Positions 47,006 through 57,236 of a DNA stretch of 64,000 bases are shown piece by piece (position 1 is the first letter of the stretch; each line of letters opens with the position of its first letter). The position numbers and the translations under genes were made by a program. Source of the stretch: Delphinapterus leucas (Eukaryota > Chordata > Mammalia > Artiodactyla > Monodontidae); the NCBI RefSeq assembly GCF_002288925.2, contig NW_022098063.1:4467804-4531803 (forward strand), written 5' to 3'. The notes beneath the pieces are model-generated. The model was not told where the DNA came from, did no database searches, and saw only the letters and a program-made list of their open reading frames with translations.

Positions 47006-47160
47006 TTGTAATAAAACAGGCCACCAAAGCAGGACATCAAGTGTTAAATCTGACCACTGCTCTATATACCTACATTCAGCTTACCATATGTAATAATCAG
47101 TGATCTCTCCCTCCATGTCCCTTTTTTGTCCAGAGCAAAGTCTGTGAGTCTGTGTCATTT

Positions 47161-47365
47161 TTTTTTTTTTTTTGTGGTACGCAGGCCTCTCACTGTTGTG
47201 GCCTCTCCCGTTGCGGAGCACAGGCTCCGGACGCGCAGGCTCAGCGGCCATGGCTCACGGGCCCAGCTGCTCCACGGCACGTGGGATCCTCCTGGACCGG
47301 GGCACGAACCCGTGTCCCCTGCATCGGCAGGTGGACTCTCAACCACTGTGCCACCAGGGAAGCCC
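47161..47365 (-). mobile_element. CHR-type SINE, short form, well preserved
   Basis: A minus-strand short CHR SINE: a T tract at the left, 'ggcctctcccgttgcggagc', 'ggctcagcggccatggctca', and at the right 'gtgccaccagggaagccc'. The target-site duplication agtctgtgtcattt is perfect over 14 bp (47147-47160 and 47366-47379). Together with the still-pure tail this makes it one of the youngest insertions here. Confidence 0.97.
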
Positions 47366-47379
47366 AGTCTGTGTCATTT

Positions 47380-48084
47380 CTGATTGTTTGACTTAACTCA
47401 TAGCCTGCCTGCTCTGAAGTGAATAGAATGAAACGATGAAGGAGCACTGGCAGATAACAAATGGGTTTCTAGAGAGTAAAATATGGGCCAAAGGAAATCT
47501 GCTTAAAAGTGATTATGATTCTAGCTCCATTAGTGCCTATCAATTGCCAGGTTTCGTCCTGATGCAGTTTGGGGCTGAGAGATGCAGTTTGTAGGGAACA
47601 CATCTGCCTCCCTGGCTCTTGGCCCCATGTGTTCTCCGTGGGGGGCGTTCTGAAAAATGGCCCAGTGAACACATTTCCGGGCTACAGGAATGCAGCTGTC
47701 ATTAGGCTATCATTTTAAAGCCTTCTGGAAATGGAAAGAGTAACTCTAAATAAAAACCAAAAGATATACACACTAGAGAGTTTCTCAAGACTTTTGTGCA
47801 ATGTGGGATACCGAGGTTTGCATAACAATGACTGAGGCAAATTGGAAAAAACTACAGGCATGTCACTGTAGAAGACCCACTTTTGTGAACAGACAAGATC
47901 ATTGCAAGATGTAAAGCTTGAGTCTGGGGGCCCTTTGTATTCTTTGTACATCGTCTCCTATCATCTGAACTGAAGAGAGCCCTAAGGTCTCTCCCTACCT
48001 TTGTGTCACCTGCATCTCTGCAGGCCCAGGGAGGAAGACTAGCAGAAAGATGAAGGGTGTGGTTTTACTACTCATCCCCTGTAT
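47380..48084. other. Unassigned non-coding sequence
   Basis: No feature recognised; two minus frames lack domains. Confidence 0.4.
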
Positions 48085-48258
48085 GAACTTGGACCTGTTA
48101 GCCAAGCCTTGAAGTCTTGGTTTCCTCATCTACGAATGGAGAATTATTGGTCCCTCTCCTTGGGTTGTGGTGCCGACTAACTGTGCTGTGCCTGTGAAGG
48201 GCTTAGTCTGGTGCCTGACACAGAGTAAGAGTTTGCGAAATGGTTGCTTTTGTTGTAC
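48085..48258 (+). repeat. MIR SINE fragment
   Basis: 'acttggacctgttagccaag', 'ggtttcctcatctacgaatg', 'gtgaagggcttagtctggtg' and 'cctgacacagagtaagagtt' are the MIR core and 3' end. Confidence 0.75.
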
Positions 48259-48614
48259 GTGTTAGGAGGGTGTGCTTTCTGAATCTGTGTGCTATCTCCT
48301 GATTTCCTTCAGTGTGTTAGTCTCACATGCCCAGGAAGTTTCACCTTGGAGACTTGAGAGTGGTTTGTGAATCTTCTAATCCACTTGCTTACATATGACA
48401 AAATACTAATTGGGGTTTTCATAAATTATGCTCTATATACAGCAAAAATAAATTGAAAACGTAGAGAGCCACACATCTCAAAGGCTGGGTGAAAAATTCT
48501 TATTACAAAAGAACATGAAGCAACATCTAGGATTCAGAAGTTATTAGGCTATTGCCACATGATGACTTTAATAGTTGTGGAAATGGTACATCCACACTCA
48601 CAGCTTCCATACTT
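48259..48614. other. Unassigned non-coding sequence
   Basis: No feature recognised up to the LINE-1 copy C border. Confidence 0.4.
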
Positions 48615-49264
48615 CATTCACTCGCTTTTTTAAAAAATAGATCTTTATTGGAGTATAATTGCTTCACGATATTGTGCTAGTTTCTGTTGCACAACAAAGT
48701 GAATCAGCCATATGCATACACATGTCCCCGTATCCCCTCCCTCTTGAGCCTCCCATCCATCCTCCCTATCCCACCCCTCTAGGTCATCGCAAAGCACTGA
48801 GCTGATCTCCCTGTGCTGTGCGGCTGCTTCCCACTAGCCAACTGTTTTACATTCGGTAGTGTATATCTGTCGATGCTACTCTCACTTTGCCCCAGCTTCG
48901 TCTTCCCACCCCACGTCATCAAGTCCATTCTCTATGCCTACCTCCTTATTCCTGCCCTGCAATTAGGTTCATCAGTACAATTTTTGTTTGTTTGTGGTTT
49001 TTTGTTTTTGTTTCTTTTAGATTCCATATATATGTGTTAGCATATGGTATTTGTTTTTCTCTTTCTGACTTACTTCACTCTGTATGACAGACTCTTAAGT
49101 CCATCCACCTCACTACAATAACTCAATTTCATTTCTTTTTATGGCTGAGTAATATTCCATTGTATATATGTGCCACATCTTCTTTATCCATTCATCTGTC
49201 GATGGGCACTTAGGTTGCTTCCATGTCCTGGCTATTGTAAATAGTGCTGCAATGAACGTTATGG

Positions 49265-49275
49265 TACATGTCTCT
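49265..49275 (+). repeat. Target-site duplication of the composite insertion (left)
   Basis: tacatgtctct here and at 49606-49616; the left copy runs on into a (TC)n tract. Confidence 0.75.
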
Positions 49276-49605
49276 CTCTCTCTTTTTTTTTAAACATCTT
49301 TATTGGAGTATAATTGCTTTACAATGGTGTGTTAGTTTCTGCTTTATAACAAAGTGAATCAGTTATACATATACATGGTATACATATACATATACCTTTT
49401 TTTTTTTTTTTTTGCAGTATGCGGGCCTCTCACTGTTGTGGCCTCTCCCATCGCAGAGCACAGGCTCCGGACACACAGGCTCAGTGGTCATGGCTCATGG
49501 GCCCAGCCGCTCCGCGGCATGTGGGATCCTCCCGGACTGGGGTACGAACCCGTGTCCCCTGCATCGGCAGGCAGACTCTCAACCACTGCGCCACCAGGTA
49601 AGCCC
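49276..49605 (-). mobile_element. CHR SINE joined to a LINE-1 3' end (composite insertion)
   Basis: On the minus strand this reads: CHR SINE (49605 to about 49413), its A tail (T-run 49397-49412), then about 105 bp of a LINE-1 3' end (49396-49291, including 'ttattggagtataattgctt'), then a second A tail. The L1 piece has the same orientation as the SINE. One target-site duplication (tacatgtctct) flanks the whole unit and none is visible around either part alone. Confidence 0.9.
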
Positions 49606-51165
49606 TACATGTCTCTTTTTGAATTATGGTTTTCTCAAGGTATATGCCCAGTAGTGGGATTGCTGGGTCATATGGTAGTTCTATTTTTAGTTCTTTAAGG
49701 ACATCCATACTGTTTTCCATAGTGGTTTTATCAATTTACATTTCCACCAAGTGTAGGAAGGTTCCCTTTTTCACCACACCCTTTCCAGCATTTATTGTTT
49801 CTAGCTTTTTTGATAATGGCATTCTGACCGGCATGAGGTGATACCTTTTAGTTTTGATTTGCGTTTCTCTAATAATTAGTGATGTTGAGCATCTTCTCAT
49901 GTGCTTCTTGGCCATCTGTATGTCTTCCTTGGTGAAATGTCTGTTTAAGTCTTCCACCCATTTTTTAACTGGATTGTTTATTTTTTTGATATTGAGCTCC
50001 CTGAGCTGTTTGTATATTTTGGAGATTAATCCTTTGTCTGTTGTTTCATTTGCAAATATTTTCTCCTATTCTGATGGTTGTCTTTTTGTCTTGTTTATAG
50101 TTTCCTTTGCTGTGCAAAGGCTTTTAAGTTTAATTACGTCCAATTTGTTTATTTTTGGTTTTATTTCTGTTACTCTATGAGGTGGGTCAAAAAAGATCTT
50201 GCTGTGGTTTATGTAAAAGAGTGTTTTTCCACTAAAAGTTTTATAGTGTCTGGTCTTACATTTAGGTCTTTAATCCATTTTGAGTTTATTTTTGTGTATG
50301 GTGTTAGGGAGTGTTCTAATTTCATTCTTTTACATGTAGCTGTCCAGTATTCCCAGCACCACTTATTGAAGAGGCTGTCTTTTTTCCATTGTATATTCTT
50401 GCCTCCTTTGTCATAAATTAGGTGCCCATATGTGCATGGGTTAATCTCTGGGCAGTCTATTCTGTACCATTGATCTATATTTCTGTTTTTGTGCCAGTAC
50501 CGTACTGTCTTGATTACTGTAGCTTTGTGGTATAGTTTGAAATCAGGGAAGCTGATTCTTCCAGCTCTGTTTTTCTTTCTCAAGATTGCTTTGGCTATTC
50601 GGGGTCTTTTGTGTTTCCATATGAATTGTAAGATTTTTTGTTCTAATTCTGTGAAGAATGCCATTGGGATTTTGATAGGGGTTGCACTGAATATGTAGAT
50701 TGCTTTGGGTAGTATAGTCATTTTCACAATATTGATTCTTCCAATCCAAGAACATGGTATATTTCTCCATCTGTTTATGTCATCTTTGATTTCTCTCATC
50801 AATGTTTTATAGTTTTCTGAGTACAAGTCTTTCGCTTCCTTAGGCAGATTTATTCCTAGGCATTATTTTCTTTTTGTTGCAGTGGTAAATGGGAGTGTTT
50901 CCTTAATTTCTCTTTCTGATTTTTCATTGTTGGTGTATAGGAATGCCAGAGATTTCTGTGCATTAATTTTGTATCCTGCAACCTTACCAAATTCATTGAT
51001 TAGTTCAAATAGTTTTCTGGTGGCATCTTTAGGATTTTCTATGGATAGTATCATGTTATTGGCAAAGAGTGACAGTTTTATTTCTTTTCCAATTTGTATT
51101 CCTTTTATTTCTTTTTCTTCTCTGATTGCTGTGGTTAAGACTTCCAAAACTATGTTGAATAAGGG

Positions 51166-51269
51166 TGGCAAGAGTGGACATCCTTGTCTTGTTCCTGATC
51201 CTAGTGGAAATGCTTTCTGGCAAGAGTGGACATCCTTGTCTTGTTCCTGATCCTAGTGGAAATGCTTTC
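51166..51269. repeat. Perfect 52-bp tandem duplication in LINE-1 copy C
   Basis: Unit 1 is 51166-51217 and unit 2 is 51218-51269, identical at every base, starting tggcaagagtgg. As 52 is not a multiple of three, it shifts the ORF2 frame. Confidence 0.95.
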
Positions 51270-53263
51270 AGTTTTTCACCATTGAGTATGATGCTTGCTG
51301 TGGGTTTGTCATATATGTCCTTTATTATGTTGAGGTAGGTTCCCTCTATGCCCATTTTCCAGAGAGTTTTTATCATAAATGGGTGTTGAATTTTGTTAAA
51401 AGCTTTTTCTGCATCTATTGAGATGATCATATGGTTTTATTCCTTAATTTGTTAATGTGGTGTATCACATTGTTTGATTTGCATATATTGAAGAATGCTT
51501 GCATCCCTGGGATAAATCCCACTTGATCATGGTGTATGATCCTTTTAATGTGCTGTTGGATTCTGTTTGCTAGTATTTTCTTCAGGAGTTTTGCATCTAT
51601 GTTCATCAGTGATGTTGTTCTGGAATTTTCTTTTTTTATAGTATCTCTGTCTGGTTTTGGTTTCAGGGCGATGGTGGCTTTGTAGAATGAAGTTGGGAGT
51701 GTTTCTCCCTCTGCAATTTTTTGGAAGAGTTTGAGAAGGATTGGTGTTAGCTCTTCTCTAAATGTTTGATAGAATTCACCTGTGAAGCTATCTGGTCCTG
51801 GACTTTTGTTTGTTGGAAGATTTTAAATTATGGTTTCAATCTCATTACTTGTGATAGGTCTGTTTATAATTTCTAATTCTTCCTGGTTCAGTCTTGGAAA
51901 GCTGTACCTTTCCAAGAATTTGTCCATTTCTCCATGGTCGTCCATTTTAGTGGCATACAGTTGTTTGTAGTAGTCTCTTATAATCATTTGTATTTCTGCA
52001 GTGTCAGTTGGGATTTCTTCTTTTTCATTTCTAATTTTATTGATTTGAGTCCTCTCCCTTTTTTTCTGGACAAGTCTGGTTAAGGGTTAATCAATTTTGT
52101 TTATCTTCTCAAAGAACCAGCTTTTAGTTTTATTGATCTTTGCTATTGTTTTCTTCATTTTTATTTCATTTATTTCTGCTCTGATCTTTATTATTTCTTT
52201 CCTTCTACTGATTGGGTTTTGCTTGTTCTTCTTTCTCTAGTTGTTTTAAGTGTAGGGTTAGATTGTTTATTTGAGATTTTTGTTGTTTCTTGAGGTGAGA
52301 TTGAATTGCTATAAACTTCCCTCTTAGAACTGTTTTGCTGCATCCCTTAGGTTTTGGGTCATCGTATTTTCGTTGTCATTGTTTCTATGTATTTTTAAAA
52401 TTTCTTCTTTGATATTTTCAGTGATCTTGTGGTTATTTAGTAGCGCACTGTTTAGCCTCCATGTATTTGTGTTTTTTACGGTATTTTTCCTGCTATCGAT
52501 TTCCAGTCTCATAGCATTGTGGTCAGAAAAGATGCTTGATATGATTTCAATTTTCTTAAATTTTCTGAGGCTTGATTTGTGACCCAAGATGTGATCTATC
52601 CTGGAAAATGTTCCATGTGCACTTGAGAAGAAAGTATATTCTGTCACTTTTGGGTGGAATGTCCTATAAATACCAATTAAGTCCATCTTGTTTAATGTAT
52701 CATTTAAAGCTTGTGTTTCCTTATTTATTTTCATTTTGGATGATCTGTCCATTGGTGAAAGTGGGGTGTTAAAGTCCCCTACTATGAATGTGTTACTGTC
52801 AACTTCCCCTTTTATGGCTGTTAGTATTTGCCTTATGTATTGAGGTGCTCCTATGTTGGGTGCATAAATATTTATAATTGGTATATCTTCTTCTTGGACT
52901 GATCCTTTGATCATTATGTAGTGTCCCTCCTTATCTCTTGTAACAGTCTTTATTTTGAAGTCTATTTTATCTGATACGAGTATTGCTACTCCAGCTTTCT
53001 TTTGATTTCCATTTGCATGGAATATCTTTTTCCATCCCTTCACTTTCAGTCTGTATTTGCCCCTAGGTCTGAAGTGTGTCTCTTATAGACAGCATATATA
53101 TGGGTCTTGTTTTTGTATCCATCCAGCCAGTCTGTGTCTTTTGGTTGGGGCATTTAATCCATATATATTCAAGGTTATTATTGATATGTATGTTCCTATT
53201 ATCATTTTCTTAATTGTTTTGGGTTTGTTTTTGTAGGTCCTTTTCTTCTTTTGTGTTTCCCAC

Positions 53264-54135
53264 TTAGAGTAGTTTCTTTAGCATTTGTTGTAGAGCTATT
53301 TTGGTGGTGCTGACTTCTCTTAGCTTTTGTTTGTCTGTAAAACTTTTGATTTCTCCATCAAATCTGAATGAAATCCTTGTTAGGTAGAGTAATTTTGGTT
53401 GTAGGTTTTTCTCTTTCATCATTTTAAGTATATCCTGCCATTCCCTTCTGGCCTGTAGAGTTTCCACTGAAAAATCAGCTGATAACCTTATGGGGATTCC
53501 TTTGTATGTTCTTTTTTGTTTTTCCCTTGCTGTTTTTAAATTTTTTTCTTTGAATTTAATTTTTGTTAGTTTGATTAATATGTGTCTAGGTGTGTTTTTC
53601 CTAAGGTTTATCCTGTATGGGACTCTCTGTGCTTCCTGGGCTTGGGTGATTATTTCCTTTCCCATGTTAGGGAATTTTTCCACTATAATCTCTTCAAATA
53701 TTTTCTCAGACCCTTTCTTTTTCTCTTCTTCTTCTGGGACCCCTATAATTCAAATGTTGGTGCGTTTAGTGTTGTCCCAGAGGTCTCTGAGATTGTCTTC
53801 AATTCTTTTCATTCTTTTTTCTTTATTCTGTTTCTTGGCAGTTATTTCCACCATTTTGTCTTCCAGCTCACTTATTCGTTCTTCTGCCTCTGTTATTGAT
53901 TCCTTCTAGTGTATTTTTCATTACAGTTATTGTGTTGTTCATCTCTGTTTATTTGTGCTTTAGTTCTTCTAGATCTTTGTTAAACATTTCTGGTATATTC
54001 TCAATCCATGCTTCCATTCTATTTCCGAGATTCTGGATCATCTTTACTATCATTACTCTGAATTCTTTTTTCAGGTATATTGTCTATTTCCTCTTCATTT
54101 ATTTGGTCTTCTAGGTTTTTACCTTGCTCCTTCAT
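53264..54135 (-). pseudogene. LINE-1 ORF1, copy C, broken
   Basis: The start MKEQGKNLEDQINEEEIDNIPEK-like frame begins at 54135 (first 16 residues clearly readable, then a shift). The coiled-coil region (53890-53700) and the RRM/C-terminal part (53683-53264, AQEAQRVPYRINLRKNTPRH and FRFDGEIKSFTDKQK) lie in different frames. The length to the stop is about 290 codons. The N-terminal residues differ from ORF1 of copies A and B, which begin MKRQ. Confidence 0.85.
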
Positions 54136-55461
54136 CTGTGAATCTGTGACGTAGTTTTTTGCTGTCTCACTTTTTTTTTTTTTTTATGAGTGGAATTGTG
54201 TTCCTGTTTTACTGGTTGTTTGGCCTGAGGCTTCCAACACTGGAGTTTGTAGGCTATTGGTTAGAGCTGGATCTTGGTGCTGAGATGAGGAACTCTGTGA
54301 GACCTCACTCCAATGAATATTCCCTGGGGTCTGAAGTTCTCTGTTAGTCCAGTGGTTCAGATTCGGATCTCCCACCACAGGGGATTCCATCTGACCCCAG
54401 GCTCACAAATCAAGATCCTGTGAGCCATGTGGGGTGGCAAAAAAAAAAAAAAAAAAGAACAATAACAAAGTAAAAAATAAAATTAGACTAGGAAACTAAC
54501 AGATATGTTAGAAAGAATGTAAAAATAAAAATATAGATGAATCAACTGCTGGAAGGTACATCAGTACCACAATAATAAAAAAGAGGAGGAGGGAAAAGAA
54601 AAAAAAGCAGGGGGGAAGGCCTTGGTTGTGGAGAGTGGGGCCTAAACAAGGGTGCGGTTTGGGCAGTGAGCAGGGCCAATGCTCAGGACCCACAGGGCTG
54701 GAAAAGGCCCTGTGGGGGTTGGGGCTTAGGCTCAAAGAACAGAAGGGGCCCAGGTGTGCCGCCTATCCCTGGTCTCAGAGGGCAGGGGACCTCATCATGG
54801 AGCCCAGCAGGCTTCCTGGGTTTGAGTGGGTGGTGTAAGCACCCTCCTCTTCTCTCCTGCTCCTCTGGTCTGGGGTCTGGGAGGGGCCCCCCTGCCTGCC
54901 TCTCCTGTTCTCCCCGGCCTCCCTCCTATGCCCTCAAAGACCCACGAGACCTGGAGAGGGGTTTGGAAGGCAGGGGATCGGCCTGGGGGCTCAGCAGGCT
55001 CCTAGTGCCCAAGTGGGCAGGGCAGATGCCTTCCGCTCCTCTCCCACTCCTCCCAGAAGGCCCCTCCCACCTGCCACTCCTGATATCCTGGGCCTCTTTC
55101 CTATGCCCCCAGGACCCACATGGCCTGGAGGGGGCTTTGGATGGTGGGGGGACTGGCTTGGGAGTTCAGCAGGCTTCCCGGCCTGAGTGGGCCAGGCGAT
55201 CGCCCTCCACTCCTCTCTCGATCTTCCTGGAAAGTCCTTCCCACCTGCCTCTCCTGACCTCCCTGGCCTCAGGGGCACTGATCTTGTCTGGCCTCTACTT
55301 CTCCTACCCCCTCAGTCCTCCTACGACCTACCGGTTCACTCTGGGGTTCCTCTCGTCTCCTTGGGGGTCAGAGTTCCCCACCAGCATCCAGCAGTCACCC
55401 TAGTTGTGGGGAGACACTAACTCTGCGTCTTCCCACACCTCCATCTTGACTCCTCCCCCCT
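54136..55461 (-). promoter_or_regulatory. LINE-1 5'UTR (internal promoter), copy C
   Basis: About 1.3 kb. The distal part (55461-54600) is GC-rich with repeated 'gggccaggcgatc' and 'ctcctgccc'-like blocks. The ORF1-proximal part has an A-tract (54440-54457) and an AT-rich stretch (54440-54610). The first bases carry caagatggagg on the minus strand, a weak YY1-like site. It is unrelated by eye to the 5'UTR of copy B. The 245-aa and 95-aa open frames (54666-55403 + and 54991-55278 -) are GC-rich UTR shadows. Confidence 0.8.
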
Positions 55462-55479
55462 CGCTCACTCACTTTTATT

Positions 55480-57060
55480 AATTCATTCTGCAAATGTCTA
55501 ATCTGATTTCGAGTTGTTGTCAAATATTGGTTCAGATGCTGGAAATACCATGATGAACAAGGCAGGCGTGTGCCCGCTTATATGGAGTTAGTATTTGAAT
55601 GGGAAATACAGGAAAACACTGTGAAGAAAACAACTGCATTATTAAGAAATAATTGTAAATTATAATAAGTATTGTGAAAGAAACAAACTGGAAGTAATAC
55701 CAATAGAGTGGGGGACAACTGTTTTATACCTGAGAAAGAATGGAAGGAACTAGCCATATCAAGAATAGAAGGGAAGGGCATTCCAGAAGGAAGGAACAGC
55801 ATGTGCAAAGACAAGTGATAAGGTAGGAGATGGGTCAAGCCAGGTCACACAGGCCCTTACAGGCAATAATAAGGAGTTTACATTTTATCCCAGAAAAGGG
55901 AAGCCATTAAAGGATTTGTTTGAGCAGAAAAAATACATAACATTTATATCTTAGGATTGCTCTGGCCTCTATGTGAAGAATGTTGGGGAGAGGAAGGGTC
56001 AAGAATAGCAGCATGGAGATAGGAGACTATGGTATAGTTTAGTCTTAGCCTTGGCTTGGGGCAGGGGAGATGGAGGAAAGGGAACTGACTCAAACAGTCT
56101 ATGTCTCCATCTATGTGTTAGGATTGTTAGAATTTGTGGAGGGCTTAAATGTCTAGTGGGCAGTTGGATATGTGAGTCTGGAGCTCAAAGGAGAGGTCTG
56201 AGCTGAGATATAAATTTGGGAGTTGCTGACCTTTATGTATTACAGCATTTAAAGCCACATTAAGGAGAAGATCAGCTAGGAAATGTGTGCAGAGAGAAGA
56301 GAAAAGAAGAGCCTACAGAAATGCAATGCTTTAGAGCTCAGGTAAAGAGCAGCAAAGGAGATTAAGAAGGAGTAATTAACAAGGCAAAGGAAATCTTGGA
56401 GAGTATAGAAACCAAGACATGAAAGAGTGTTTAAAGGAGAGAATTATCAACTGAGCTGAATGCTGGCAAGAGGTCCAGTAAGATGAAGACAGAGAAGGTG
56501 TTTGTTGGGCAACATGGAGAAATAGTTGGTGACCATGATAAGAGCCATTCCAATGGAGTGGTGAGGTTGGATTTGGTGATGCTGTGTTGGGATGATATTA
56601 GAATGGGTTGAAGAGAACATGGCAATGAATAAGTTGATATTGTATGTATAGACATCTCTTTTGAGAAATTTAGTTCTGATGAGGTCATGGAGAAAGGAGG
56701 GCTTTCAAAAGATGGATTTCAAGTGAGCATGTTTCATGTGATGGAAATGTTCCTCCAGAGGGGTAATAGGGGAAAAACAAAGTCCTTGATCCAGAGCATA
56801 GGGGAAGGGTTGTTTTTGAGAGAAGCAGGAAAACTTCTTTTGTTAGCAGGAAGGAAGATGGACTTTGGTATATTGTAAGGCCTGTGGCTGTCAATTTGTC
56901 TATTTTTTGTCAATGAAGAATGAGTCAAGACCTTCAGGTGAGGATATGGATAGAGCAGGGAGCATGGACAATTTGAAAGAAAGCAGAAGGTATAAAATGA
57001 TCAAATCAGATGGTGGGAAGCAGGCCTACAAGAAAAATGACATAGGATCGCTAGCCTTTC
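55480..57060 (-). mobile_element. L2 LINE, long fragment with RT relic
   Basis: The largest L2 relic in the window. Reversed L2 order on the plus strand: 'agaagggaagggcattccag', 'aaggaacagcatgtgcaaag', 'aggagtttacattttatccc', 'gtgggcagttggatatgtga', 'gagatataaatttgggagtt', 'agaggtccagtaagatgaag'. The minus frame 56688-56431 ends LDLLPAFSSVDNSLL, a decayed form of the L2 RT core motif. The exact left end near 55480 abuts LINE-1 copy C. Confidence 0.8.
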
Positions 57061-57094
57061 GTAAGAGCACATTTGAGCTCATAAACTTCAAGTG

Positions 57095-57235
57095 AGGCCT
57101 GCCCATTAGAATACAGGTTCCAGAAAGCAAGTGCCTTTTCTGTCTTCTTTACATGGTCTCCATGGTACCTGAATGGCCTAGTAAGTAGTAGATGCTAAAG
57201 AAATATTAATTAAATGAATGAATGAGTAAATGAAC
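57095..57235 (+). mobile_element. L2 LINE 3' end, opposite orientation
   Basis: 'attagaatacaggttccaga', 'cagtgcct'-like 'tacctgaatggcctagtaag', then 'tagatgctaaagaaatatta' and ATGA repeats (57212-57236) form a plus-strand L2 terminus, head to tail against the minus-strand relic before it. Confidence 0.65.
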
Positions 57236-57236
57236 T

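Larger units (their letters stand above)
49040..53204 (-). pseudogene. LINE-1 ORF2, copy C, broken
   Basis: The endonuclease is well kept: 53043-52324 is open for 239 residues with GDFNTPLSP, SRIDHILGH and SDHNAMRLEI, the expected catalytic contexts. The reverse transcriptase is broken. A perfect 52-bp tandem duplication (51166-51269) shifts the frame, and the catalytic motif at 51055-51066 reads F-A-N-N instead of FADD. The C-terminal part (50826-50209) is open for 205 residues, and further pieces run to about 49040 around a nested insertion. The copy is dead for reverse transcription although its endonuclease segment still looks intact. Confidence 0.92.
48626..55461 (-). mobile_element. LINE-1 copy C, full-length, inactive
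   Basis: On the minus strand: 5'UTR 55461-54136, ORF1 54135-53264, ORF2 53204 to about 49040, then the 3'UTR and tail at the left end. The start is a G-rich run followed by agtcaagatggagg, typical of a LINE-1 5' end, so the copy is complete. Candidate target-site duplications are cattcactcgc (48615-48625) and cgctcactcac (55462-55472), 8 of 11. A composite retro-insertion interrupts it at 49276-49605. Both its 5'UTR and its ORF1 N-terminus differ from copies A and B. Confidence 0.94.

Noticed and set aside
52324..53043. 239-aa intact endonuclease frame as a domesticated host gene
   Set aside because: It is continuous with a full-length LINE-1 in correct order and frame; there is no promoter or exon structure of its own, and the downstream RT is broken.
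54666..55403. 245-aa open frame on the plus strand, the longest uninterrupted frame in the window
   Set aside because: It runs antisense through the GC-rich 5'UTR of LINE-1 copy C. GC-rich DNA gives long chance frames, and the Pro/Ser/Leu/Gly-rich product has no domain.
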